Position numbers and translations under genes: made by a program. Positions 20,101-26,807 of a stretch of DNA of 64,000 nt are shown piece after piece. The stretch is from the NCBI GenBank assembly GCA_937135955.1, contig CAKZOB010000069.1:26061-90060 (forward strand), given 5' to 3'. The notes below the pieces were generated by a model that ran no database searches, had not been told where the DNA came from, and worked only from the letters and a program-made list of their open reading frames with translations. The stretch's first letter is position 1. Every line of letters begins with the position of its first letter. The DNA comes from an uncultured Anaerolineales bacterium. Lineage in GTDB: Bacteria; Chloroflexota; Anaerolineae; Aggregatilineales; Aggregatilineaceae.

Positions 20101-20590
20101 GATCGTCGTCGGGAGCGGTGATCGCATTCCACACCAATGCTGCCGCCCGCGCATCACCGGAGAGCACAGTGAACGCCGTCGCGGGCACCGGCCCACGATA
20201 GGCCGCGCGCGCGCCCGCCTTGATCAGCGCGGCTTCGTCCAGGCCTTCCACGCCCGCGAAGAGCGCGTTGCCAGAGCGGACGTAGAGTGTGCCACCCGCG
20301 CGGGCAATGGTGCGCGCCACCGTATCGAGCGTTGCCTCGTCGGCCAGGATCAGCGTGTTGAGTGGAACAGCCGGGTCGGGGGCAGCAGCTTCGGCGCGCG
20401 CCGTAGAGGGCAGGGCCGGAATTCCCGCGGGAACTTCCAGGGCCGACACGCTGGCTGACGGGAGCGCGCCCCCCGCCGCTGCCTGGGCGTGCGTGGCCCA
20501 GCCGGGCAGCATGGCCGTGACCAGGAGGGTGATCAGCACCACTCCGGTGACCAGGCTGCGTACCATCGCAACGAGAAGGGGTTTGTTCAT
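14180..20590 (-). CDS. Giant secreted protein: degenerate metalloprotease-like region plus eleven repeated beta modules (2,136 aa)
   Basis: Signal peptide at 1-38 (hydrophobic core LVTGVVLITLLVTAML, then ATHAQAA). Residues ~215-470 look like a secreted metalloprotease of the HExxHxxxxxDE type, with the family's downstream YGYL, Cys and GWRDADNSGIYD pattern, but the catalytic box reads KMVGHVFGAGDE: Lys391 and Met392 replace the first His and the catalytic Glu, leaving only His395 and Asp401/Glu402. From ~residue 640 to the end come eleven modules averaging 137 residues, each with a pattern like FxGxxVxxY, (V/I)YVDGxLxG, GLxxGxHxLEV and a closing DAFxV strand. They resemble galactose-binding-like or other beta-sandwich adhesion modules. 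No cell-wall anchor or C-terminal span is seen. ATG at 20590 has GGAGGT seven bases upstream; the longer frame from 20683 would add a non-signal N-terminus. Confidence 0.88.
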   Translation of the reverse strand: MNKPLLVAMVRSLVTGVVLITLLVTAMLPGWATHAQAAAGGALPSASVSALEVPAGIPALPSTARAEAAAPDPAVPLNTLILADEATLDTVARTIARAGGTLYVRSGNALFAGVEGLDEAALIKAGARAAYRGPVPATAFTVLSGDARAAALVWNAITAPDDDPADAVPVQSDVRTTALVSPQPPFSPRTSASYAPESEQTSAYMVGDVAVKVLFVESTSGPETWTATEVDKVKTEITQALTWWTMVSTAPATPGGQPRPNARLTWNVSYVSPFDGPTADRAKIRVAEEPIQGSVASASELTTGWIHQVAAAFYDQPANGSSVLRLAHDARVSGGADWGLVLYVVDSSSDADGLFDGDGLAAGAAIGGPWAVVTYDGGDLGISNLEVLIAKMVGHVFGAGDESSGCRPEEIYGYLRIAHTNCEDGNPSPVPSLMRSGEDMVAAYRAHALSEAARQQVGWRDADNSGIYDVLETLKDSFEGFETAPVCPVLHLTQVPIEVVPARPLQFGSGDTQDSWSTYVWDRGAQQFVAGPHYRAAAINRARYVWGRVNDSDWERADPADGEWNSLDEAYTLQLFAQPGTANTVEVAIFDRWEQQVYYSPDPVEVWVASSITASGDPDVDLYQSNDDGYVALYDASGAPGGWTLSVTDDGYSPGGPGSTTLIANGVGSEACFSFTGTEVTLLYSQESEGTANVYVDGKLHSVIDYDNTGQKQAEHFISNLAFGPHTVTLVATAGVVDFDAFRLSTGFGGGIVDAGPGGDLRPDFEGFWEEGRPKITYVGSWQSVRLAAPDRPGTPDGTGRQAARPYDRVYVHFTRADTVAIYRAVFPGGGTADVYVDGELRGTMNNDATVARVVPFYISGLDVNSTHTVEVRVNPGSAAFTLDAFRFLTLATSPALQRADVPGTPLKVPYNGAQESYGWQPQPAYSYVRTRETGAVLTLFFKGSGVAVNVKTSSANGPIELYVDGRLERTVNLKEEGAKNVPIAVIGLNPDVPHVLQVRHLNVNPASPKYNEVYGYQVYYTAPVGPGEYEEATYDAAGKPTSSVFIYEQSWVYRYTTTPGPSGKRFIESKHDQARAYLSFMGADTVTLYGVSKSSYGAADIYVDNRFYGTLYLKGATYTPAPYTVTGLDASAFHTLEVRIRNEKGFSATISIDKVVLYNKPVLQPGRYENDQVIGGGAFPPPAIQFSGQWKKADDSRASGGNMHVSQEMTWKSSQSAPVAEAVFEVSGASSVVVYHRMYQSYGMVDVYVDGNYHSSFDSYAASPASGSFQQTYIIGGLDAGTNHVIALRPQPVGKLRNKYKPFDVDAILVRSGDVSGRHYLEAGYYQNNDPAALEGGAISYVGTSWTHSAVSRGSGKGNRALVYFYGNAFTVYFKQASDGGKASVLVDGKLYGTYSTLSTTPTIVPFSVVNLDDQLHTAEIVVASGYVNIDAFQVYDRAPDSSPTTYDLSSTDERVILSGKWTVEGDALKTSEKDARIYLYATDGDSLWVNSEVYSKTGSIEVWVNGVLHSTIEAAWIKAQPAAEGARYLVSGLAGMPGGAWIEIRNPAQKTIMLRGIQVFDISPTLGAGWRVEAEGTQIVRAAGTWAVKPGTPDARHSDGRYLESVGALGHFYIPVQGISYLTIYRPIGSFGDANIYIDGELWGVMPNSSATTRFQVPFSVGPIPDPFKTHVVELRPASSKKFGIDWLEGYGLPLLSPGYYEDNDVVFVGGTDPVTQMIYPRAYTGSWTQINDSGASGGSVHEAASRGNRLVATFEGNVVTIYRQKWSYGRYMTVYIDGDPYPIDSKADVKANQIAHTILLPNDGPHSLELVLDSGKVRFDAIEFRTIAPATYGAYQPDSSPYVAVNDSSTWQVVTTDQHSGGSYLMTDDKYASAFLFFDGQRATVYMHTGRDWGMASIYVDGKLHGRANQYAPDPGELYVAYDVSGLERGRHVLEVRFERQKDKKARKYQFNLDAFTVNGAPLPKPGDIPLPSKPDGSGGGIELPKAGCFEDANDNWKYFGPIETSWVTLFPESASGGSVRKGSGEPGEAIFAEFTFEAEGFALLYHKNRFGGYADLYVDRVFVKRLDMYDPDKNGQWLENALYEMSGLPPGEHTLRVVFTGAANPESQALNIYVDRLDLPAYQPECNPDPNP

Positions 20591-20968
20591 GATGTTGACC
20601 TCCACCATACCACAGCAAACAGAAAAGCCGAGCCTGGTCCTTTGGCCCACGACCGGCTCAGGCCGCCCAGATTGCCTGGGCAATGAATGCGTCCGTATGC
20701 TCTATCATTAAGATAGAACAGATTCAGCATTGATACAGTATGGACTTGTGAGAATTTCGTGAATTTTCCGTAAAGATGCGGGCTGGGATAGGGCGAGGAA
20801 CGCCTGTCATGAGCCGCTAAAGAGTTGAGTGAATGTTAACAGCACGGCGGAGACAGGGGCCTGACACAAAAAGCGGACTGCAGAGATGCAGCCCGGCGGA
20901 GCGACAAAGAAGGCAACGGCATCAGCGCTCACTAGCCATGCATAGGGGTGAAATCTCCGAACAGTCTC
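20591..20968. other. 378-bp gap upstream of the giant gene
   Basis: AT-rich near 20690-20770 compared with its surroundings, fitting the promoter of the minus-strand giant gene. It holds a palindrome TCTATC-ATTAA-GATAGA at 20701-20717 that could be an operator, and a small hairpin CTGCA-GAGA-TGCAG at about 20880. No credible coding frame. Confidence 0.4.
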
Positions 20969-22168
20969 TCATTCCATGGCTGTGTCGTGCGATTCAGTAT
21001 CGGGAGGCGGCGCGGGAGCGGTCGGCTGTTCGGCGGGCGTTTCGTCTTCGGCCACAGCCTCAGCAGCGGCGACCTCCGCTTCTTCTTCGGCAGGCGGTTG
21101 AGCGACAGGCGCGGCAGGTTGGGGCGCGGCGGGAGCCGTCCAGGCATCGCCGCGCAAGGCCAACCCCGCCTGCTCCAGCGCCCGGCTCACTTGCTCCGAC
21201 GCCGGGTCGAGATCGTTGAGAATGCTGTAGGGGAAGCGGTGATCGGCCAGATGCTCCGCCAGATGATCGAGCAGCAGGCGGAAGTCGGTGGCGCGGATGT
21301 GGTCGAGAGGGACGTTGGCCGCGCTGAGGGCCTCGCGCAGGGGAGCCGGGTCCTGACCGTGCAGGGCCGCACAGAACAGAATGCAGGGGCCGAGTCGTTC
21401 GGCAGACGGCGTGCCACTGTTACTGGTCACCGCCAGGATGTCGGCCAGATAGTGTTCACTACCCTGCTGAGCGCGCGCATGGCCCAACAGATTATTGAGC
21501 TGCACCGCCACCATCATCAAGCTGAGCAGGGTTTGCAGCGCTTCACGGTCGCCCTGCCCGATCGCCGGAGCGCTCTTGATAGCCTGCTTGGCCAGGTCGG
21601 TGGTCACGCCCGCCGCCCAGGGCTGGAAGCGTTCGGCGCGGGGATTCTTGCCGCGCTGTGCTGCGTAGCGCCAGTCCAGCAGACCAGTGACGATCGCCAG
21701 CATGTCAGCGATGCCCGCTCCGCGTTGCGCTGGCAGGGCATCGGCGATCACGTCCCAGTCGAGAATCACCTCAGCGGCGGGGCCAGTTTCCAGGCGCACC
21801 CGCCGTTTGCGCTCGCCGACCGGCTCGTCGGTGATGGCGTAGGGCGTGAGCATGGCGGCGCTGTCGAGCGCGGCGGGGACAACGACCAACGGCAGATGAT
21901 TGTGTCCTGCCACCACTTTGGCCGCCTCGACGGGCGCACCGCTGCCCACAGCATAGATCACTTCGACAGTGCTGGGCAGGTGTTGCGCCAGGTATTCAAA
22001 CAGGTCGCGGTCATAGCGGGACGGCTCAGCCTGGATGACCAGGGGCAGCGACAGGCTAGCGCTCAGCGCGGCCCATGTCTCCTCGCTGGTGAGCAGTGCC
22101 ACCCGGCGGGTTTCCTGAACAGCGCTTAGCTCACGGAAAGTTATCTTGGGCAAAGGCCAGATGGCCAT
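20969..22168 (-). CDS. Glycerol-1-phosphate dehydrogenase/AraM-like protein, metal site incomplete (399 aa)
   Basis: The fold signals are those of the iron-alcohol-dehydrogenase/dehydroquinate-synthase superfamily, G1P-dehydrogenase branch: NAD segment YAVGSGAPVEAAK at 72-84, VPAALDSAAMLTPYA at 98-111, and GAGIADMLAIVTGLLDWR at 150-167, which lines up with the GCGDxxxKxxAxxDW block. Asp155 and His239 (in GSEH) match two of the three metal ligands. The third, normally in an HGEQVG motif, falls at about SAERLG (254-259), with no His. From residue ~340 there is an added Ala/Pro/Glu-rich acidic tail of about 60 residues. ATG at 22168 has AGGAGA upstream. It may be a catalytically altered homologue; AraM-type phosphosugar dehydrogenase is the alternative. 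Confidence 0.65.
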   Translation of the reverse strand: MAIWPLPKITFRELSAVQETRRVALLTSEETWAALSASLSLPLVIQAEPSRYDRDLFEYLAQHLPSTVEVIYAVGSGAPVEAAKVVAGHNHLPLVVVPAALDSAAMLTPYAITDEPVGERKRRVRLETGPAAEVILDWDVIADALPAQRGAGIADMLAIVTGLLDWRYAAQRGKNPRAERFQPWAAGVTTDLAKQAIKSAPAIGQGDREALQTLLSLMMVAVQLNNLLGHARAQQGSEHYLADILAVTSNSGTPSAERLGPCILFCAALHGQDPAPLREALSAANVPLDHIRATDFRLLLDHLAEHLADHRFPYSILNDLDPASEQVSRALEQAGLALRGDAWTAPAAPQPAAPVAQPPAEEEAEVAAAEAVAEDETPAEQPTAPAPPPDTESHDTAME

Positions 22169-22284
22169 CACAGTTTTCTCCTGACTCTATCCTGTTCAGG
22201 TTCCCTCAAAGGGGTTTGTAGCTGGCTTAGCGACTGCCGTAAGTGTAGTGCGAAATCGCGCATTCGTCCAGCACAGCGAGGGAG

Positions 22285-22428
22285 GTAATCGCATCAAACC
22301 CAGCCAGCAGAACCATGGGCAGAAGTAAGCTCAGAGAAGCTCCGTGTGATCTTCTGGTTGACCTCACCCCCGCTCGGCGCTGGCGCGCCTCCAAGCCGAG
22401 CGCAGCGAGGCTGGGGGTGAGGTCAATC
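22285..22428. repeat. Dispersed repeat, family B
   Basis: Starts with GTAATCGCATCAAAC and ends near GGGGGTGAGGTCAA. It matches the 42028-42213 element in inverted orientation over most of its length (shared words include CAGCCAGCAGAACCATGGGC and GATCTTCTGGTTGACCTCAC) but the far end differs. Confidence 0.85.
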
Positions 22429-22467
22429 ACAGTCCAGCACACGGCCTGTCACAGTTCGCGCACGTCT

Positions 22468-22592
22468 GATGGCCCTCATCCCCCGGCCCCTTCGCCCGCG
22501 CTGCGGGCGAAGGGGAGCACTCGCGCGACAGACAATAAGTCCCCTCGCCCCGCGACGCAGTCGCGAGGGCGAGGGGATGTAGGGGTGAGGGG
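22468..22592. repeat. GC-rich intergenic repeat, family A (full copy)
   Basis: The best full copy: outer CCTCATCCCC/GGGGTGAGGGG arms, a hairpin CCCCTTCGCCCGC with GCGGGCGAAGGGG, a short link, and a second hairpin CCTCGCCCCGCGAC with GTCGCGAGGGCGAGG. RNA from either strand would fold tightly. The 22169-22737 gap otherwise holds a family B copy and the arsC promoter. Confidence 0.9.
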
Positions 22593-22652
22593 CAGCGGAC
22601 TGCTGTAAATCGCCTGTCACATCTTGCGCGCCCCCCTGCGCTTCCTTCGCGC

Positions 22653-22680
22653 TTTACAGGCCCCCTGGACATGTTATACT
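22653..22680 (+). promoter_or_regulatory. Promoter for arsC
   Basis: TTTACA (22653-22658) and TATACT (22675-22680) are 16 bases apart, close to consensus. Transcription would start near 22687, about 50 bases before the ATG. Confidence 0.6.
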
Positions 22681-22737
22681 TGGGCACCGCCGGGGATGGG
22701 CACCTATCCGCTACATAGACGAACTCGGAGGCAATGC

Positions 22738-23160
22738 ATGGCTGCGCAAAAAGAGCGGGTGTTGATCCTGTGCACCGGCAATTCGGCTCGTTCACAGGTC
22801 GCCGAAGGATGGCTGCGCGCCAAAGCGGGCGACCGCTTCGAAGTGTATAGCGCGGGCAGCAACCCATCGGGCAAAGTGCTGCCGGGGGCGATCCAGGTGT
22901 TGGCTGAGATCGGCATAGACATCAGCGAGGCGCGTTCCAAGAGCATGGCGGAGTTTCTCGGCCAGCCTTTCGACTACGTGATCACCGTGTGCGACAACGC
23001 CGCCGAGAATTGCCCCATCTTTCCAGGTCCAGGCAAACGCTATCACCGCAACTTCACCGATCCGGCGAAATATCCGCCGGAGCAACAACTGGAAGTCTTC
23101 CGCTGCGTGCGCGACGAGATCGCCGCGTGGTTCACCGAGCTTTTCAACCTGGAGCCGTAG
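22738..23160 (+). CDS. arsC: Thioredoxin-coupled arsenate reductase (140 aa)
   Basis: Low-molecular-weight tyrosine-phosphatase fold with the P-loop CTGNSARS (Cys12 nucleophile, Arg18) and the second pair Cys85 and Cys92 in VCDNAAENC, the three-cysteine relay that defines thioredoxin-linked arsenate reductases (Cys10/82/89 in the Staphylococcus enzyme). It reduces arsenate to arsenite in the cytoplasm. The ATG at 22738 follows GGAGG by seven bases; a longer frame upstream starts inside the promoter and is rejected. No arsenite efflux pump or ArsR gene lies next to it, so export must be encoded elsewhere. Confidence 0.92.
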   Translation: MAAQKERVLILCTGNSARSQVAEGWLRAKAGDRFEVYSAGSNPSGKVLPGAIQVLAEIGIDISEARSKSMAEFLGQPFDYVITVCDNAAENCPIFPGPGKRYHRNFTDPAKYPPEQQLEVFRCVRDEIAAWFTELFNLEP

Positions 23161-23216
23161 GGCACCAGGACGCTGGCTCGTCAGACTGGATATAACATGT
23201 CAGAGGGATGAACAGC

Positions 23217-24551
23217 ATGGCTCAACTTGACGCCCGCCTCCCCAAAGGGATGCGCGACTTTCTGCCGCAGGAAGTGATCCGGCGCGAGTATGTGATCGGT
23301 GTGATCACCGAGGTCTTCCAGACCTTCGGCTTCGAGCCGATCTACACCCCCACCCTGGAATTGCTCGAAACGTTGCTGGGCAAGGGCGGTGAGGAGGCAG
23401 ACAAGCTGATCTTCCACGCGCAGCACCCCGGCGGCAAAGAGGCGCTCGCCCTGCGCTACGATCTCACAGTGCCGCTGGCGCGCTACGTGGCCATGCACGA
23501 GCACGACCTGACCTTCCCCTTCCGGCGCTATCACATCGCACCGGTCTGGCGCGGCGACCGCCCGCAGAAGGGGCGTTACCGCGAGTTCTATCAGTGCGAC
23601 GTGGACATCGTGGGCGTGGCCAGCATGGCCGCTGACGCCGAGATCATCAGCCTGCTGGTCACAGCGCTGGGACGCCTGGGTTTTGCCGACTTCACCGTGC
23701 ATATTAACAACCGCAAGATTCTAACGGGCATCGGCGTCTACGCGGGCGTGCCCGACGCGCAACTAGGCGACCTCTACCGCAGCATTGACAAGCTGGACAA
23801 GATCGGGCTGGACGGCGTGCGGCGCGAACTGGTCGAAAGTGGCATTGCCGACGACGCCATCGGGCGCATGATGGATTTGCTGCAGTGGCGCGAGGGCGGC
23901 CTGGCAACGCTCAGCCGGGTGCGCGAACCGCTGCGCGATATTGCGATCGCGCAGGAAGGCATCACTGAGCTGGAACAACTGGCCGATTACCTGGGCGCAT
24001 TGAACGTGCCCGCCGACAAGGTGACCATTGACCTGGCGATGGTGCGTGGGCTGGGCTACTATACCGGCCCCGTGTTCGAGACCGTCATCACCAGGCCCGA
24101 CAATCTCGGCAGCGTGACCGGCGGCGGGCGCTACGACGGCTTGGTGGGGATGTTCCGTAAGGAAAGCCTGCCTACAACGGGGTCGAGCCTGGGCATCGAG
24201 CGCATCATTGACCTGATGGATCTGCTCAACCTGTATCCGCCGGAACTGAGCAGCACAGTGGTGCAGGTGCTGGTGACGGTCTTCGGCGAGGCAACGCAGG
24301 CGGCATCGCTGGCCCTGGCCAACGAGCTACGGACAGCAGGCATCCGCACCGAAGCGTACATGATCCCCAACCGCGCCATCGGCAAGCAGGTACAGTACGC
24401 CGACCGTAAAGGCGCGCGCGTGGTCGCTTTTCTGGGCGAAGACGAGATCAAGGCGGGCGTGGTCAAATTCAAACGGCTGCGCGATGGCCTGGAAATAGCG
24501 GTGCCGCGCGCCGAAGCAGCGCAGACCGTGCGTCGCCTGCTGACCGAGTGA
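23217..24551 (+). CDS. hisS: Histidyl-tRNA synthetase (444 aa)
   Basis: Class II synthetase that charges tRNA-His. It begins with the typical LPKGMRDFLPQE, has motif 2 (FRRYHIAPVWRGDRPQKGRYREF), the HisA segment GLGYYTGPVFE and motif 3 around SLGIERI, then the C-terminal anticodon domain with VLVTVFGE and the GxQxxYADRKGA region. Length is normal. ATG at 23217 is preferred because the GAGGG site is about ten bases upstream; ATG at 23208 would be almost on top of it. No T-box or tRNA-like leader fits in the 56 bases after arsC, so the pair may share the arsC promoter. Confidence 0.97.
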   Translation: MAQLDARLPKGMRDFLPQEVIRREYVIGVITEVFQTFGFEPIYTPTLELLETLLGKGGEEADKLIFHAQHPGGKEALALRYDLTVPLARYVAMHEHDLTFPFRRYHIAPVWRGDRPQKGRYREFYQCDVDIVGVASMAADAEIISLLVTALGRLGFADFTVHINNRKILTGIGVYAGVPDAQLGDLYRSIDKLDKIGLDGVRRELVESGIADDAIGRMMDLLQWREGGLATLSRVREPLRDIAIAQEGITELEQLADYLGALNVPADKVTIDLAMVRGLGYYTGPVFETVITRPDNLGSVTGGGRYDGLVGMFRKESLPTTGSSLGIERIIDLMDLLNLYPPELSSTVVQVLVTVFGEATQAASLALANELRTAGIRTEAYMIPNRAIGKQVQYADRKGARVVAFLGEDEIKAGVVKFKRLRDGLEIAVPRAEAAQTVRRLLTE

Positions 24552-24583
24552 GGCGCGATCCCAGAGACAAAAGAGTCCGTTTG

Positions 24584-24703
24584 AAAAGCCCCCTCAACCC
24601 CCGACCCCTTCTCCTTCTGAGGGGCGAAGGGGAGACGGGCCAGGCTTTCCCCTCGCCCCGTTGAGGGAAAGGGGTGGCGCACAGCGCCGGGGTGAGGGGG
24701 TAT
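24584..24703. repeat. Diverged family A-like repeat
   Basis: Shares the outer CCCCCTCAACCCCCGACCCC and GGGGTGAGGGGG arms and a CCTTCT..GGCGAAGGGG hairpin with family A, but the middle differs. Short words at its ends (GTCCGTTTGAAAAG, TATCAAATGA) recall the family D element, so it may be a composite. Confidence 0.6.
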
Positions 24704-24818
24704 CAAATGACCTCTAAACGCGGAGATGCAGAAAGTGCAGAGCGAGAAAACTCAAATGGCTCTGCGTTCTTCTCTGCGATCTCCGCGCCTCGGCGGTGAG
24801 TTTTTCCTTTCCCGCCGC

Positions 24819-25481
24819 TCAGTTGGCGGAAAAGAAGCCCTGTCCGCGCGCCGCCATCCGATCGCGCTCCAGAATGACATCCAGCAGAGCGACCTCGCGG
24901 CGGTACACATCGCGCATGTCGCTGAGGAACTGCGCCGCCTGGCTGGTTGCCAGCAATGCCTGCTTCTGGTCGGTAGAAACCTGTGCCAGCGCAGCGGCGA
25001 AATAGCCCAACGCCAGCGGATCGGCAGGCAACGCCGTCGGGTCGAGACTGTTGCTTGGCAGGACGCGGGCCAGCACCGTCAGGTAGCGTTCCACCCAGGG
25101 GCGGAGCTGTTGCGCCGCCCGCTGCGTTTCCGGCTGATCCAGGTCAACGACGGGGAAAGGCTCGACCGTGCCTACCAGATAGGGCCGATCATACGAGAGT
25201 CCCACGATCTGAAACCGTTCGCGGCCCACCGCCACAATATTCATGTGACCGTTGGGCAGGCGCTCGACATCGGTGATCTCCGCCGTGCAGCCCACAGGAT
25301 GCGGCTGGGCGAGCGGGCCGAGCGCCTCGCGCCCCTCGCGAATCAAAACCACGCCGAACGGTTGTCCTGTCTCCAGACATTCCTCGATCATCAGCCGATA
25401 GCGCGGCTCGAAGATGTGCAGCGTAATGGGCGCACCAGGGAACAATACGGTATGGAGCGGAAACAACGGCAAGCGGTACAT
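24819..25481 (-). CDS. LON-domain protein (220 aa)
   Basis: A stand-alone copy of the N-terminal substrate-binding domain of Lon protease. The start LPLFPLHTVLFPGAPITLHIFEPRYR is diagnostic, followed by the beta-rich domain with VGCTAEITDVERLPNG and VVAVGRERFQI, then a helical C-terminal half. There is no AAA or protease domain. Such proteins are widespread and usually annotated as peptidase S16 LON-like; a role in substrate recruitment is assumed, not shown. It is convergent with hisS, with a repeat between. Confidence 0.9.
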   Translation of the reverse strand: MYRLPLFPLHTVLFPGAPITLHIFEPRYRLMIEECLETGQPFGVVLIREGREALGPLAQPHPVGCTAEITDVERLPNGHMNIVAVGRERFQIVGLSYDRPYLVGTVEPFPVVDLDQPETQRAAQQLRPWVERYLTVLARVLPSNSLDPTALPADPLALGYFAAALAQVSTDQKQALLATSQAAQFLSDMRDVYRREVALLDVILERDRMAARGQGFFSAN

Positions 25482-25722
25482 CGGCCCTTTTTCCTCATAC
25501 GTCGAATAGGCTGCAAAGACCCGTCGTAATCAACCCTGCCCCAGATTGTAGAGACAAAAGCGCGTCGCCGCCCATAGAAATTGCATCAGAGGACAGCGGG
25601 CTTCAGAAACCGCTGGAAAACCTCACTACCCAGCCCTCTCGCACAGAGAAAGCACAACATCAAGGCCCCTCTCCGCGTGTAGCTGCGCAGCCTCCATGCA
25701 ACCGTGCACCCCCCATCGCAAC

Positions 25723-25763
25723 TTGTCTGCAGCCCGATAGTTGTTTATAATGAAACAACTATC
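25723..25763 (+). promoter_or_regulatory. Promoter overlapped by a perfect 11-bp palindrome (likely operator)
   Basis: TTGTCT (25723-25728) and TATAAT (25746-25751) are 17 bases apart. GATAGTTGTTT (25736-25746), spacer ATAATG, then AAACAACTATC (25753-25763) is a perfect inverted repeat centred on the -10, the layout of a repressor site of MarR or TetR type. The downstream gene is the ABC exporter at 26090. The rest of the 25482-26089 gap holds a family D element and no gene. Confidence 0.65.
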
Positions 25764-25896
25764 CAGGTCCGAAGCTCTTTCCCCTGGCAATGAGAGTCTG
25801 ATTTATCAATGATATATCTGATAAAATAGCAAAAGACCTAATTATTAGGGGATGCGGCTCGCTGACTGTCCCTTACACTGGATAGTGGCGCTTCAA

Positions 25897-26038
25897 AGAC
25901 CGTTTGAAAACCTCACCCCCCGGCTCTTTCCATGCATAGACAAGGAGGTAAGCGAAGGACTAAGTCCTCTCTTCGTATGTGTGCGGAGGGGATTTCGAGG
26001 TGAGGTATCCCTGCCGAGCAAGACCTCTCAAACGGTCT
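25897..26038. mobile_element. MITE-like element, family D, copy 1
   Basis: A 142-bp non-coding unit with perfect 11-bp inverted ends AGACCGTTTGA and TCAAACGGTCT. It is homologous along its length to 60720-60858 (shared CATGCATAGA, TGCCGAGCA, GTCTCTCAG). Confidence 0.75.
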
Positions 26039-26089
26039 CTCAGATAGATCGGGCTCTTGAGCGTCTTTGTACCACACAGGAAGGCAACC

Positions 26090-26797
26090 ATGATGATCCA
26101 TCTGGAACATGTCTCCAAGCACTACCAGATGGGCGCGGTGCGCGTGACCGCGCTCGACGATGTGTCGCTCACCATTGACCAGGGCGAGTTCGTCGTCGTG
26201 TTAGGCCCGTCGGGCAGCGGCAAAACCACGCTGCTCAATATCATCGGCGCCCTCGATACGCCCAGCACGGGCACAGTGCGCATCAACGGCAACGACCTGC
26301 TGTTGCACCGCGCCGCCGATCGCTTCAAGTTCCGCCGCGAGACGGTCAGCTTCATCTTCCAGACCTTCAACCTCTTCCCCGGCCTGACCGCGTTGGAGAA
26401 CGTGCAATTCGTGCTGGACATGGCCAACGCCCCCCGCAACCGCGAGCGCGCCGCCGAAGTACTGACCAGCGTGGGCTTGGGCGAGCGGCTTCATCACTTC
26501 CCGCACGAACTGTCCGGCGGTGAGCAACAGCGCGTGGCCATCGCCCGCGCCCTGGCAACAGGCAACCCGGTGCTGCTGGCCGACGAGCCGACCGGCGAGC
26601 TGGATTTCCAAACCGGCATTCAGATTTTGGGGCTGTTGCAGGCACAGGCCGCAGCGGGCAAAACTGTGCTGGTGGTGACGCACAACCGCGAGATTTCGCG
26701 CATCGCCGACCGGGTCATCGAGCTGAGCAGCGGGCGCATCGTGCGCGACGGCCCGCCTCGCGATGGCAAGGCCGCCATCAGCGATCTGCAGTGGTGA
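26090..26797 (+). CDS. ABC exporter ATPase, MacB/LolD-like (235 aa)
   Basis: Energises the FtsX-type permease encoded next. Walker [10 protein letters not shown] near residue 39, Q-loop [18 protein letters not shown], signature LSGGEQQR, Walker [12 protein letters not shown] and H-loop VTHNREIS are all intact. This set is typical of the MacB/LolD/FtsE-like exporters that work by mechanotransmission rather than direct substrate passage. Starts at ATG 26090 after AGGAAGG; ATG 26093 is equally possible. The permease begins 11 bases after the stop. The palindrome-covered promoter at 25723 suggests control by an unseen repressor. Confidence 0.93.
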   Translation: MMIHLEHVSKHYQMGAVRVTALDDVSLTIDQGEFVVVLGPSGSGKTTLLNIIGALDTPSTGTVRINGNDLLLHRAADRFKFRRETVSFIFQTFNLFPGLTALENVQFVLDMANAPRNRERAAEVLTSVGLGERLHHFPHELSGGEQQRVAIARALATGNPVLLADEPTGELDFQTGIQILGLLQAQAAAGKTVLVVTHNREISRIADRVIELSSGRIVRDGPPRDGKAAISDLQW

Positions 26798-26807
26798 GGA
26801 GGGCGCG

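Noticed and set aside
20705..20770. Sigma-type promoter for the giant gene (TTCACG...TACTGT)
   Set aside because: Only partial matches to consensus; left unlisted as a site.
22468..22592. CRISPR-like repeat
   Set aside because: Family A copies are single, scattered, and not separated by unique spacers; no cas genes.
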